This document shows, piece by piece, positions 34,852-44,112 of a stretch of DNA of 64,000 nucleotides; the first letter of the stretch is position 1; each line of letters begins with the position of its first letter. The position numbers were made by a program, and so were the translations under genes. The notes below the pieces were generated by a model. That model made no database searches and was not told the origin of the DNA. It was given only the letters and a program-made list of their open reading frames with translations. Origin of the DNA: Irregularibacter muris (lineage in GTDB: Bacteria > Bacillota > Clostridia > Eubacteriales > Garciellaceae); NCBI RefSeq assembly GCF_024622505.1, contig NZ_JANKAS010000010.1, positions 1 through 64,000 of the forward strand, read 5' to 3'.

Positions 34852-36016
34852 ATTATATTTTAAATTATTAAAAAGAGCTCTTCCTACTCTATTGGTTTAT
34901 ATTGTCATATTTCTTGCTATGACCCTTTTGTTTACTACCAATATGCAGGAAACCAATGGGAGCATTTTTGAAGAGTCTAAAGTAAGAATGGCCTTGATTA
35001 ATCATGACGAGGAAAGCATCTTATTGCAAGCATTTAAATCCTATTTAGAAGAAAACAGTGAACTGGTAGAGATTGAAGAATCAAAGGAAGGAATGCAAGA
35101 TGCATTATTTTTTAGAGATGTGACTTATATCCTTACTATCCCCCAAGGATTTACAAAGGATTTCTTCCAGGGGAAGGATCCTGTATTGGAAAAATATACT
35201 GTGCCTGATTCTGCTGCTAACCATACTGTAGATCTGATGGTAAATAATTATTTTAATACTGGAAAAATCTACCGCAATATAGAAAATATTAGGGAAAAGG
35301 AATTGGTAGAAAAAATTATTCAAGACTTAGATGTCCAAGTGAAAGTTGATCTTTACTCGGTAGAGGCCAAAGCAGTAGATAATACTCCACAGATATTTTA
35401 TTATAATTATCTTGTATATGCGATGTTGTCTATACTGATATTGGGAATGAGCTCTATTATGATTTCCTTTGCTGACTTGGATATAAAAAGGAGAAATTTT
35501 GCTTCCCCTCTTTCTCTATATCGTATTCAATCAGAACAGATCCTAGGCCATTTAACCTTTGCTTCTCTTTGTGTGCTATTGTTTGTTGCCCTAGGTTTTA
35601 TCGTCAATCCATCTTCTTTCTTTGACAAAACTTCGCTACTATTCATATTAAATTTTATTGTCTTTACTATTACAGCTCTCTGTATTGCTTATCTTGTGGG
35701 CTCATTGACAATGAATAGAGAAGTCACCAATGGAATCGCTAATATCGTAGGACTAGGTCTATCTTTTGTAAGCGGAGTCTTTGTTCCTATGGAGCTCCTT
35801 GGAGAAACCACCTTAAAGATTGCTCGATTTACTCCAGCCTATTGGTATACTTCAAATAATTCCATCATTGGAAACTTAACTAATTTTACCTGGGAACATT
35901 TATCCCCTATATATAGCAATCTCCTTATTCAATTAGGCTTTGCCCTTGCCCTATTGACCATTTCTTTAGTGATTAATAAAAAGAGCAGCCAAGCTGCTTC
36001 CGCTAGGAAACCCTAG
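34838..36016 (+). CDS. ABC-2 permease, second subunit (LnrN-like)
   Basis: 392 residues from the ATG at 34838 (AGGAGG 7 nt upstream); an earlier in-frame start at 34820 precedes the SD. One N-terminal membrane segment (about 14-34), an extracytoplasmic domain (about 40-185) and five further segments, with ARFTPAYWYTSNN near the C-terminus. One ATPase with two different permeases plus a LuxR-type two-component system is the layout of the B. subtilis linearmycin-resistance locus lnrJK-LMN, though there the genes are not divergent. Confidence 0.9.
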   Translation: MRVYKLYFKLLKRALPTLLVYIVIFLAMTLLFTTNMQETNGSIFEESKVRMALINHDEESILLQAFKSYLEENSELVEIEESKEGMQDALFFRDVTYILTIPQGFTKDFFQGKDPVLEKYTVPDSAANHTVDLMVNNYFNTGKIYRNIENIREKELVEKIIQDLDVQVKVDLYSVEAKAVDNTPQIFYYNYLVYAMLSILILGMSSIMISFADLDIKRRNFASPLSLYRIQSEQILGHLTFASLCVLLFVALGFIVNPSSFFDKTSLLFILNFIVFTITALCIAYLVGSLTMNREVTNGIANIVGLGLSFVSGVFVPMELLGETTLKIARFTPAYWYTSNNSIIGNLTNFTWEHLSPIYSNLLIQLGFALALLTISLVINKKSSQAASARKP

Positions 36017-36067
36017 GTTCCCTTCTGCGATGGCAAAAATCTCCATCTGAGCACCCTCCTAATACGG

Positions 36068-36136
36068 CAGGGGAAATTCCCCTACAACCCCTTTTTTTAT
36101 TGAATAGGAAAGTAGAGAGGCCGCCTGAGCCTCTCT
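36068..36136. terminator. Terminator region between the ABC-2 operon and pfp
   Basis: On the plus strand AGGGG/CCCCT pairs (36069-36083, with an alternative CCCC at 36087-36090) before a T run at 36091-36098, suiting the end of the ABC-2 operon. A second perfect 8-bp hairpin, AGAGAGGC/GCCTCTCT (36114-36136), follows and could serve the opposite strand. Confidence 0.6.
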
Positions 36137-36146
36137 AAAATATAAC

Positions 36147-36227
36147 AAGGACGGTGGACTGTGTAAGAATTGTCACCCTAAGCGTAGCCTAGGAGAAACT
36201 TAATTTTCACACAATCTGCCGTCCCTT
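36147..36227. repeat. Palindromic dispersed repeat, family Y (short copy Y2)
   Basis: 81 bp of imperfect inverted repeat, AAGGACGG...CCGTCCCTT, with inner arms ACTGTGTAAGAATT and its near-complement AATTTTCACACAAT. The centre GTCACCCTAAGCGTAGCCTA is a diverged form of the GTCATCCTGAGCG block of family Y. It lies just after the pfp stop codon and may double as its terminator. Confidence 0.65.
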
Positions 36228-36238
36228 TATTTCAATTA

Positions 36239-37453
36239 CTATTTAACTAAAATTTTTGGTACCCTTGGCGCTCTTAAGCGATAAGCATCTTGGAAGCCTG
36301 AGCCGATAAGAGGTCTTGCATAGGTGATAAAAGCATCCGTTACGTTATTGCCCCTCGTATTTAAGAATTCATCGGGCATATATTTGGTCTTGGCACTAAT
36401 TTCGTGTAATTGTCGTAGTTGATAATCTACAGAATAGTTTCCTGTTCTTTGAATGGTGACCGATCCATCTACATCTTTCCATAGGGCAAATTGAGCGGCT
36501 TTTTCTCCTACTTCCCTGGCTTCATGTAGGTCAACATCAGATACACAACCCATGAAGGATCTTTGTAAGTACCCAAAGGTATCCGATCGTACACGGCTAA
36601 TGTTTAGCTTTTCTTTAATGGTGTTGGCTAGGAGTTCTCCTAGGGCTCCTCCTCCTAGATGGACATTTCCATGGGCATCTTTTTCTACTTGTTCTACTAA
36701 TCTTGTGGCAATGGCCACTCCATTTTCATCTTGAACTCCTTCAGAAACAGCAATTACACATCGTCCATATTTATCATAGACTTCCTTGACGTCTTGTAAG
36801 AATTTATCCATATCAAAGGCTCTCTCTGGTACATATACCAAATGGGGACCATCATCGGGATATTTCTTAGCTAGGGAAGCGGCAGCCGTTAAAAATCCTG
36901 CATGTCGACCCATAACTACGCCTATGTATACTCCGCCAAAGGCTCTATTGTCTAAGTTTACTCCCATAAAGGCTTGGGCTACAAACCGAGCAGCCGATCC
37001 ATATCCTGGGGTATGGTCATTTAAGACTAAGTCATTGTCTATGGTTTTAGGAATGTGGATTGCTCTGAAATCGTAATTTGCCCTTTGAGCATTTTCATTG
37101 ACTATACGTACTGTATCAGAGGAATCGTTACCCCCTATATAGAAGAAATATCTTACATCATGGGCTCTTAATACCTTAAAAATCTCTTTACAATAAGCAT
37201 CATCGGGTTTTATTCTTGTAGAAAGTAAGGCCGATGATGGGGTCATGGCTACTTGTTCCAAATTATGGGTTGTTTCCTGCGTAAGATCCATAAATTCTTC
37301 ATTGACAAGCCCTTCTATTCCATTCACTGCTCCATAAACCTTTGTTACTTGAGGAAATTTCCTTGATTCTAAAACTGCACCAACTAAAGATTGATTAATC
37401 ACGTGGGTTGGTCCTCCACCTTGGGCTACAACTACTTTACCAGTTAAATTCAT
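36239..37453 (-). CDS. pfp: Pyrophosphate-dependent 6-phosphofructokinase
   Basis: 404 residues of the phosphofructokinase fold. GGNDSSDT near residue 108 replaces the GGDGS of ATP enzymes. The catalytic loop is PKTIDNDL, where Lys in place of Gly marks pyrophosphate-dependent enzymes. It interconverts fructose-6-phosphate and fructose-1,6-bisphosphate reversibly, saving ATP in glycolysis. SD AAAGGAGG before the ATG at 37453. Monocistronic, followed on its strand by a family Y repeat. Confidence 0.92.
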   Translation of the reverse strand: MNLTGKVVVAQGGGPTHVINQSLVGAVLESRKFPQVTKVYGAVNGIEGLVNEEFMDLTQETTHNLEQVAMTPSSALLSTRIKPDDAYCKEIFKVLRAHDVRYFFYIGGNDSSDTVRIVNENAQRANYDFRAIHIPKTIDNDLVLNDHTPGYGSAARFVAQAFMGVNLDNRAFGGVYIGVVMGRHAGFLTAAASLAKKYPDDGPHLVYVPERAFDMDKFLQDVKEVYDKYGRCVIAVSEGVQDENGVAIATRLVEQVEKDAHGNVHLGGGALGELLANTIKEKLNISRVRSDTFGYLQRSFMGCVSDVDLHEAREVGEKAAQFALWKDVDGSVTIQRTGNYSVDYQLRQLHEISAKTKYMPDEFLNTRGNNVTDAFITYARPLIGSGFQDAYRLRAPRVPKILVK

Positions 37454-37583
37454 CCAAATATCCTCCTTTATATTGATGGGACCTTTATGTCCCTATTGGC
37501 CACATCTCGCCTAAGTATAGTCTATCATATTTTCCGTCCTTTAGGCAAAAATCTTCCAAAACCTTTCTTATATTCTTATCCGT

Positions 37584-38717
37584 TTATTCCCCATGATAAA
37601 TTCTTTTTAATATCTTTTCCATATCCTCTTTGGGGACGGTGATTGGATTGGATCGGGTAGATCCTTTTAATCCATTATCCACTAGAATAGAAAAATCTTT
37701 CTGGAAATCCTCTTGGGAAATTCCTAATTCTTTAAAGGATCTGGGAATATTTAAGGTAGTGTTTAACTCTCTTATGGCTTGGATAAAATCTTCCCTTTGG
37801 ATGCTTTTCCCTAGTTCTCCTAATCTTTGCTTTACTTCAGGGTCTTGGGCATTATATTCTAATACATAGGGCAAAGCCACTGCATTGATCAGTCCATGGC
37901 CTAGGTTATACATGCCCCCAATGGCATGGGAAATACCATGGGCCATGCCCAATCCAACATTGGTAAAGGCACATCCTGCCATACATTGATAATTGTGTAC
38001 TTTTTGTCGACTACGTTGATCTCCATCTTTGTAGGAATGGGGTAAGAATTTGTACAAGCCTTCCACTGCTCCCTTGGCCAATACTCCTGTGAAATCATCA
38101 CTGTTTTTATTAATATAACTCTCTACTGCATGAGTCATGGCGTCCATACCAGTTTCTGCCACGACATTTTTGGGCATAGTCAAAGTAAGACTTCCATCCA
38201 ATATGGCGATATCTGGTACAAAGGCTGGGGATTTTAATCCAATCTTGATATCCTCCTTTTTAAAGGTGACCACTGCCGACCAGGTTACTTCTGTGGCTGT
38301 GCCAGAAGTAGAAGGGATAGCAATAAGCTGAGTTTTAGTTCTTTTAGAAGGTAAAGTCATCTCCTGAATCCCCTCTAAGCTCAATTGTTGATCATCATAT
38401 AGAAGTGTCATTACTTTGGCTGCATCAATGGCTGACCCACCGCCCACGGCAATAATGGTTTCAGGCTGGAATACATTCATTTTCTCCAATCCCTCTAATA
38501 CGTCTAGGGTGGTAGGATTAGCAGGAATACCGGAATGTATTTCTACCACACAATCCTTTTTCCCAAGAATATCCTCTATCTTTTGTATGGTACCATTTTT
38601 AAACATGGCAGATTTCCCCGTCACTACAAATACTCTTTTACATTGAATTTTCTCTAAATAGTTTATGGCACCTTCTCCAGTAATAATCTTTTCTCCATGA
38701 AATCTTAATTCCTTCAC
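37584..38717 (-). CDS. Iron-containing alcohol dehydrogenase
   Basis: 377 residues of the group III (iron) dehydrogenase family. The NAD(P)-binding GGGSAIDAAKVM is near residue 92. Metal ligands come from the GMDAMTHAVESY stretch (Asp/His), from HGISHAIGG and from the LGHGLINAVALPYVLEYN segment. The start is GTG at 38717 with GGAGA upstream. It probably reduces an aldehyde to an alcohol in fermentation, but substrates vary too widely in this family to be named. Confidence 0.9.
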   Translation of the reverse strand: MKELRFHGEKIITGEGAINYLEKIQCKRVFVVTGKSAMFKNGTIQKIEDILGKKDCVVEIHSGIPANPTTLDVLEGLEKMNVFQPETIIAVGGGSAIDAAKVMTLLYDDQQLSLEGIQEMTLPSKRTKTQLIAIPSTSGTATEVTWSAVVTFKKEDIKIGLKSPAFVPDIAILDGSLTLTMPKNVVAETGMDAMTHAVESYINKNSDDFTGVLAKGAVEGLYKFLPHSYKDGDQRSRQKVHNYQCMAGCAFTNVGLGMAHGISHAIGGMYNLGHGLINAVALPYVLEYNAQDPEVKQRLGELGKSIQREDFIQAIRELNTTLNIPRSFKELGISQEDFQKDFSILVDNGLKGSTRSNPITVPKEDMEKILKRIYHGE

Positions 38718-38840
38718 GGTATCTATCTCCTTTCTAATTTTATTTGGCTCTATCCCATGTATCCTATGTATTATATCTATAACTTTATGTTTTTCTTGTT
38801 GAATTTCGTCGTCTCACCCATTTTTAGCCTGTATTGCCTT

Positions 38841-38875
38841 AAAGAAAAAGCCGCTGATTCCACTTCAACGGCTTC
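38841..38875 (-). terminator. Terminator between argS and the alcohol dehydrogenase gene
   Basis: On the minus strand AAGCCGTTGA pairs with TCAGCGGCTT with one mismatch, followed by TTTCTTT. It ends the argS transcript after repeat W. Confidence 0.75.
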
Positions 38876-38915
38876 TCCTATGGATAAATAGTAAATGACG
38901 CTTTTGCAGATAGTG

Positions 38916-39031
38916 GGTATAACACCCGATAAATGGAAATATTCAATCCGCTTGTAAGCCTGGGTGTTTGACCGTAAGGGAGTTTTCAGGCTTTAGGAAT
39001 AAATAATTTCCATGAATCGTTGGTGTTATCC
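38916..39031. repeat. Palindromic repeat W, related to family Z
   Basis: 116 bp with inverted ends: GGTATAACACCCGATAAATG on the left against a right arm reading, as complement, GGATAACACCAACGATTCATG; both continue GGAAAT. An inner stem AAGCCTG/CAGGCTT lies at 38956-38993. Just outside the left end, TTGCAGATAGTGG (38904-38916) is also found inside repeat Z2 (51696-51800, opposite strand). Together with the terminator it fills the 342-bp gap after argS; nothing else is seen there. Confidence 0.65.
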
Positions 39032-39059
39032 GCTGCTCTCCCCACTCCATTGGCTTTAC

Positions 39060-40748
39060 TTACATTCTCTCTGGTGCTGTAATCCCCAATAAAGTTAATA
39101 CATTTTCAAGTACTTGGCGGGTGCAGGCCACCAACATCAATCTTGCTTTCATGAGTTCTTGATCTTCTACCTTTACCCTACAGGCATTGTAAAAACTGTG
39201 AAGCAAGCCTGCTAGGTCTAAGGCATAGCGGGTAATCCGACTAGGCTCTAGGGTACGGGCTACAATAGCAATTTCCTCTGGAAGATCTGCTAGTCTTCTC
39301 ATAAGTTCTAGTTCAGGTTCTTCCTTTAATAATTCAAGGTGTGCATCTTGAATGACATCTAGGGTGATTCCTTCCTTCTTCATTTGACGAAGGATACTAC
39401 AGATGCGGGCATGGGCATATTGTACATAAAACACAGGGTTTTCATTGGATTGTTTTACAGCTAGGTCTAGATCAAAGTCCAAATGGCTGTCCGCTGTCCT
39501 CATATTGAAGAAAAATCTAGCGGCATCCTTACCTACTTCCTCCACCAAATCTGATAAGGTGATGGATTGTCCCTTTCTTTTAGACATTCTAGCCACTTCG
39601 CCATTTCTCATTAAACGCACTAATTGCATAATAATAACTTCTAAACGGGATGGCTCAATACCTAGGGCCTCCATAGCTCCCTTTAATCTTGCCACATGGC
39701 CATGGTGATCGGCTCCCCAAATGTTGATGGCTAGGTCAAAATTTCTGACCTGCAATTTATTTCTATGATAAGCAATATCTGCTGCAAAGTAGGTGGGGAT
39801 CCCGTTATTTCGAATGAGTACTTCATCCTTATCTCCCCCAAACTCAGAGGACTTAAACCAAAGAGCGCCATCCTTTTTGTAGGTATGTCCTCTTTTCTCT
39901 AAGGTTTCAATGGTATCTTGGATTAAGTTACTCTTATGCATGGATTCCTCTGAAAACCATAGATCAAAATGAATGCCGTATTCTCCTAGGTCCTGCTTTA
40001 ATCGATCTACATTCTTTTGAAGAGCATAGTCTATAAAGGCCTTTCTTCGCACCTGTGGTTCTTCCTGTAAATATTTGTCCCCCTGTAGCTCAATGAAATT
40101 TCTCATATGCTGGACAATGTCTTCCCCCTGATAGCCGCCTTCGGGTACCTCTGCATCTTGTCCCAATAACTCCAGATATCTAGCCTCTAGGGATTGTCCA
40201 AATTTTTCAATCTGATTTCCCGCATCATTGATATAGAATTCTTTGGTTACTTCATAACCTGCTGCTTTAAGTATCTCTGCTAGGGAATCTCCTAGGGCTC
40301 CTCCTCTGGCGTTGCCCATGTGCATAGGTCCTGTAGGGTTAGCACTGATAAACTCTACATTGACAGTCTTTCCCTGTCCTATCTGGATTTTTCCGTAATT
40401 TTCACGCTTGGCATCAATTTCCTTTAATACTTCTACCAACCAGCTGTTTTCTAATTGGAAATTAATAAAACCAGGTCCTGCGATAGTAGTATTTTGAATA
40501 TATGTACCTTGGGTATCCATATTGTCCACAATTGCCTGGGCAATAACCCTTGGAGGTTTTTTTGCTTGCTTGGTTAGTTGCATAGCAATATTGGTAGCAA
40601 AATCCCCATGGGCCTTTTCCCTGGGTACTTCTAATATAATTTCTGGTATCTCTTCTATGGTAAATGCCTGCTCTTTCATTGCCTTTTCTAATGCCTTTTT
40701 AATGCTTTCCTTTATGCTATTTTGTAAATTTTCTATGCTTCCGCTCAA
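39060..40748 (-). CDS. argS: Arginyl-tRNA synthetase
   Basis: 562 residues, class I. The N-terminal Add-1 domain (about 1-115) recognises the tRNA. The HIGH-type motif is ANPTGPMHMGNARG (about 135-148), the KMSKS-like motif is MSKRKGQSITL, and a helical anticodon-binding domain forms the C-terminus, ending LLGITAPERM. The start is TTG at 40748 with AAGGAGG 8 nt upstream. It follows the DUF1934 gene by 18 nt, a conserved pair in Firmicutes. Confidence 0.97.
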   Translation of the reverse strand: MSGSIENLQNSIKESIKKALEKAMKEQAFTIEEIPEIILEVPREKAHGDFATNIAMQLTKQAKKPPRVIAQAIVDNMDTQGTYIQNTTIAGPGFINFQLENSWLVEVLKEIDAKRENYGKIQIGQGKTVNVEFISANPTGPMHMGNARGGALGDSLAEILKAAGYEVTKEFYINDAGNQIEKFGQSLEARYLELLGQDAEVPEGGYQGEDIVQHMRNFIELQGDKYLQEEPQVRRKAFIDYALQKNVDRLKQDLGEYGIHFDLWFSEESMHKSNLIQDTIETLEKRGHTYKKDGALWFKSSEFGGDKDEVLIRNNGIPTYFAADIAYHRNKLQVRNFDLAINIWGADHHGHVARLKGAMEALGIEPSRLEVIIMQLVRLMRNGEVARMSKRKGQSITLSDLVEEVGKDAARFFFNMRTADSHLDFDLDLAVKQSNENPVFYVQYAHARICSILRQMKKEGITLDVIQDAHLELLKEEPELELMRRLADLPEEIAIVARTLEPSRITRYALDLAGLLHSFYNACRVKVEDQELMKARLMLVACTRQVLENVLTLLGITAPERM

Positions 40749-40766
40749 AGGTTAGTCCTCCTTATA

Positions 40767-41192
40767 TTAATGTTTTACTTGAATATCTAATGTATTTCTA
40801 GATCCATGGGCGCCGTCAATTTCCATATTGTAATCCAGATGAATAGCAATAGGATCCTTTTCTTCGTTATATTCCACATCTACATTTTTGGTAGAAATGC
40901 TCATGAGCAAATCTCCGTAGGGGGTTTCATAGCGATTATATTTCTTTTTTCCCTTTTTAAAAACCAAGTGAGAGTTGGTCGTGCCCAATCTAATAATGGT
41001 CACCTGATCTCCTTCTATTTTCACTGTGGTAGTGGTCCCTTCCATTCCCGAGACTTCACTTTCTTTATATAAAATATATTGACTTTTATCTTTGTTGTAT
41101 AATTCTCCCTCAGTAAGAAGTTCAATGATCTCTGCTTCTTGATCCTGGGTCTGTTGTTTCCCTTTAATACTCAGCCAAACTTTTTTCTTCAT
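40767..41192 (-). CDS. DUF1934 family protein (YwiB-like)
   Basis: A 141-residue single-domain beta-barrel (calycin-like) protein whose gene commonly precedes argS in Firmicutes. From the ATG at 41192 (GAGGTGG upstream) it begins MKKKVWLSIKGKQQ, the usual N-terminus; the longer in-frame start at 41210 lacks an SD. The regular alternating beta pattern and closing HLDYNMEIDGAHGSRNTLDI are typical. No biochemical role is firmly known. Confidence 0.85.
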   Translation of the reverse strand: MKKKVWLSIKGKQQTQDQEAEIIELLTEGELYNKDKSQYILYKESEVSGMEGTTTTVKIEGDQVTIIRLGTTNSHLVFKKGKKKYNRYETPYGDLLMSISTKNVDVEYNEEKDPIAIHLDYNMEIDGAHGSRNTLDIQVKH

Positions 41193-41571
41193 GTATGTAT
41201 TCCACCTCATATTTTATCTTTTCTTGTTGAATACTTTCTTCTTTATATTTATACCCTATAAGTCCTCCTTGTATGAGAATACATTGGTATGATCAAAAAA
41301 AATATTCTTTTCTCCACCAACATGTCCTCAATAGAAAAATAAATATCCTTGGTCGCCAACTCCTCAAGATGGCTCTATCATGGGATATCCCTTTAAACCT
41401 ATAGTAAAGAATCTTGGTTTAAGATTTTGGTTTTCCTCTTTGCCTTTCTTAATCATAAACAAAACAAGCAACTATTTCAATAGTTGCTTATATTTTATCA
41501 TATTTTGTCAGAGGGCTTTCTTTTCTTTCTCCTCTTTAATATAAGGCACTCCAAAATCTGTATATGTCCTT
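41193..41571. other. Gap between the DUF1934 and ddl genes
   Basis: 379 bp, AT-rich. Apart from the ddl terminator at 41456-41490 and the SD of the DUF1934 gene I see no gene, repeat or riboswitch. I looked for the GGTACCRCG element of a T-box on the argS strand and did not find it. Confidence 0.5.
41456..41490 (-). terminator. Terminator after ddl
   Basis: On the minus strand a perfect 10-bp stem, AAGCAACTAT/ATAGTTGCTT with a 4-nt loop, is followed by GTTTTGTTT. It lies about 80 nt past the ddl stop. Confidence 0.8.
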
Positions 41572-42630
41572 CTAAGCTCTGTTCTTTTTATCTTCAAAAC
41601 GTTCTTGGGCAAGTTCAATAAGTTTATCAATTAATTGGCAATAGGGTATGCCGGTATTTTCCCATAGTTTTGGATACATGCTGATATTGGTAAACCCTGG
41701 CAAAGTATTGATTTCATTAATATATATTTTCCCTGTATTTTTCTCTACAAAAAAGTCTACCCGGGCTAATCCACTACCATCTATTGCCTTAAAGGCCTTA
41801 ATGGCTAATTTCTGAATGGTCTCTGTGGTTTCTTGATCAAGGGGAGCAGGCATCAATAATTTTGATCCATCTCCATCTAAATATTTAGCCTCATAATCAT
41901 AAAATTCATTGGAAGGAATAATCTCTCCCAATATAGAAGCCTTAGGCTCTTCGTTCCCTAATACCGCACACTCTATTTCTCTACAATCAATGAATTCTTC
42001 TAGTAGAATTTTTCTATCATATTGGGCGGCTTGGTCTATGCCTTTTATTAGCTCTTCTCTATTGTGGGCTTTGGTAATGCCCACGCTGGAACCCATGTTA
42101 GCTGGTTTGATAAAAATGGGATAATCTAATTTCCCCTCTATTTTTTCTATGGCTTTTTCTTGCTCCTCTTGCCATTTTCTTCTCATGATTAAAAGATATT
42201 GCCCTTGGGGTAGGCCTGCCATTTCATAAAGGGTTTTGGTATAAATCTTATCCATACCTACAGCAGAGGCCAGCACTCCACATCCTACATAGGGAATATT
42301 AAAAAGTTCAAAAAGACCTTGTACTGTACCATCTTCTCCCATGGGACCATGAAGTATGGGAAATACCACATCAATTTTTTTTAGTATAGGATGTTGGATA
42401 GAAAAGTCCTCTAATAAATATTCCTCTTCCTTTTCCCATTGCCCATCCTTTATTTTTTCCACAGGTCCATTGTAGATCATCCATTTTCCCTCTTTGGTAA
42501 TCCCAATCATGACAACATTATATCTATCTTTATCCATGGCCTCAATGACATTGGTAGAAGACATAAGGGATACTTCGTGTTCTCCTGATTGCCCTCCAAA
42601 AATCACTGCCACTGTTTGTTTTTTATCCAT
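41572..42630 (-). CDS. ddl: D-alanine--D-alanine ligase
   Basis: 352 residues from the ATG at 42630 (MDKKQTVAVIFGGQSGEHEVS, AAGGAT upstream). The open frame extends to 42741, but that part overlaps the ypeB terminator and lacks an SD. It joins two D-alanines for peptidoglycan. ATP-grasp features: FIKPANMGSSVG, the omega-loop Tyr in FYDYEAKYLDG (favouring D-Ala over D-Lac), and ARVDFFV with YINEINTLPGFT. Monocistronic, with terminators on both sides. Confidence 0.95.
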   Translation of the reverse strand: MDKKQTVAVIFGGQSGEHEVSLMSSTNVIEAMDKDRYNVVMIGITKEGKWMIYNGPVEKIKDGQWEKEEEYLLEDFSIQHPILKKIDVVFPILHGPMGEDGTVQGLFELFNIPYVGCGVLASAVGMDKIYTKTLYEMAGLPQGQYLLIMRRKWQEEQEKAIEKIEGKLDYPIFIKPANMGSSVGITKAHNREELIKGIDQAAQYDRKILLEEFIDCREIECAVLGNEEPKASILGEIIPSNEFYDYEAKYLDGDGSKLLMPAPLDQETTETIQKLAIKAFKAIDGSGLARVDFFVEKNTGKIYINEINTLPGFTNISMYPKLWENTGIPYCQLIDKLIELAQERFEDKKNRA

Positions 42631-42716
42631 TACTATCCTTCCCCTTCCCATCTGTTCTGCCTCTTTTATACCTATTATTCTATCACAAAGAAATATGACA
42701 AATAAAGCCGAAATGT

Positions 42717-42746
42717 AAAAGATGGGAGAGAACTCTCCCATCTTTT
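42717..42746 (-). terminator. Terminator at the ypeB stop codon
   Basis: A perfect 13-bp stem, AAAAGATGGGAGA/TCTCCCATCTTTT with a 4-nt loop, begins in the ypeB TAA stop codon (42745-42747). On the ypeB strand it is followed by ACATTT. Confidence 0.8.
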
Positions 42747-44097
42747 ACATCGTTAAGTCGCCAGTATTGGTATTGATCACTTTTAATATCTGTTGTTCTT
42801 CTCCTGTAAGGGCATTGATATATACAATAAATGTATCTCCCTGGAAGTTTCCCTTAAATTCATAACACAGCACTTCTTTTTTGCTTTCTGTGGGAATAAT
42901 GGCTAGGCGCTCTTTAAAGATATCTAGTCGCTCACTAACCTTATCCTTTGCCTCTTGTAATGAAATCTCTGGAGTGGGGATATCTCTTTTTTCATGACTG
43001 GTCCAATAGCCCTGGGACTCAAAACCGATTATCTCCCCATCATCTAAGGCAACCTGCACTTTCATCAAATCAGGATACATCAGAACATCATCCTGCTCAT
43101 AGGCAAAGTTAAATACAGCTACTCCATTATATTTTTCAGAATAAGAAGGTACCATATTGTTGAAACCTTTTTCCTCTAAGAAGTCTTGGGCCTTTTCTAA
43201 GGCCTTTGGCATAGATAATACTACCCGGTCAATATTTCTACTGTCCATCATCCATACCACATGGCCACCCTTTCTGCTGACTTCTACATAAATTCTTCGA
43301 TCTCCCTCTTCTCCTGCCGGTACAACTTCATAGCCATAAGTATGAATTACTCCTTCTCCTCGACTTAATTGATTAATTTCACCGACTTTATCTGAACCTA
43401 AGAAGGCTATAATCTTTTCTTCTCCTTGATTTCTTGTCAGCCCCTCCCCTTTTATTGCTTTGGGTTCTATATCTATAAGATGGTCTGAAAAGGGGCCGTC
43501 ATAAATCATCTTAGGGTAGGTAATCATTTCCTTTTCTACTCTAGTAAGATTTTCTGTAATGACGTTATCGGATACTCTTCTTAGGGTCAATCCGCCTTCC
43601 TCTCTTATGCTTCCAAATTGTACCGACTGATCTGTCATATCTTGGTGTAGTTTTTGTAAGGCTGTAACCATATAACCGGAATTATTATGTAGCCTTTCTA
43701 AATCTTCCCATTGTTTTCGACTCATGACGTCTCCTTTAATATTTTGTTTTCCCAAGGAATAGGAAAAATCACCTAACTGTGTTAAAAACTTAGAGGTCTC
43801 GTTAAGCGATAGATGGCTAATAGGTAGTCGATTGAGATTCATCTGGGCTAAATCCGATAATTTCCAAGCTTCTGTCAAGGCTAATGCTCTTTGTTCATCC
43901 GATTGGCTGACTACTGACTTGGCCAATAAAGTTTGAATACTTTCCATGGAATTTAACAGAGAATAAAAATCATTTTTATATTGATTTTCCAAAAATGTTC
44001 GATAATTATTTTTATTGGTATATTCCCTATACCCCCATAATCCTGCAGCAGCTACGGCTAGAACAAGTAACCATGTAATTACCCTTCTATTTTTCAT
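42745..44097 (-). CDS. ypeB: Spore germination protein YpeB
   Basis: 450 residues. One N-terminal membrane anchor (about 7-24) precedes a long helical region (about 30-190). C-terminal PepSY-like repeats follow (about 215-440; for example SLQEAKDKVSERLDIFKERL and NALTGEEQQILKV). YpeB and the hydrolase SleB stabilise each other in the spore inner membrane and cortex, and here they are adjacent: sleB is first, ypeB 15 nt later. SD AAAGGAGGG. Expected expression in the forespore (sigma-G) was not confirmed by a promoter motif. Confidence 0.95.
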   Translation of the reverse strand: MKNRRVITWLLVLAVAAAGLWGYREYTNKNNYRTFLENQYKNDFYSLLNSMESIQTLLAKSVVSQSDEQRALALTEAWKLSDLAQMNLNRLPISHLSLNETSKFLTQLGDFSYSLGKQNIKGDVMSRKQWEDLERLHNNSGYMVTALQKLHQDMTDQSVQFGSIREEGGLTLRRVSDNVITENLTRVEKEMITYPKMIYDGPFSDHLIDIEPKAIKGEGLTRNQGEEKIIAFLGSDKVGEINQLSRGEGVIHTYGYEVVPAGEEGDRRIYVEVSRKGGHVVWMMDSRNIDRVVLSMPKALEKAQDFLEEKGFNNMVPSYSEKYNGVAVFNFAYEQDDVLMYPDLMKVQVALDDGEIIGFESQGYWTSHEKRDIPTPEISLQEAKDKVSERLDIFKERLAIIPTESKKEVLCYEFKGNFQGDTFIVYINALTGEEQQILKVINTNTGDLTM

Positions 44098-44112
44098 TGT
44101 CTTCCCTCCTTT

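Noticed and set aside
41193-41571. T-box or other amino-acid riboswitch before the argS operon
   Set aside because: No GGTACCRCG-like element or matching antiterminator was found in the gap.
41572-42741. Longer Ddl start at 42741
   Set aside because: The added 37 residues are hydrophobic and overlap the ypeB terminator; the ATG at 42630 has an SD and the conserved N-terminus.
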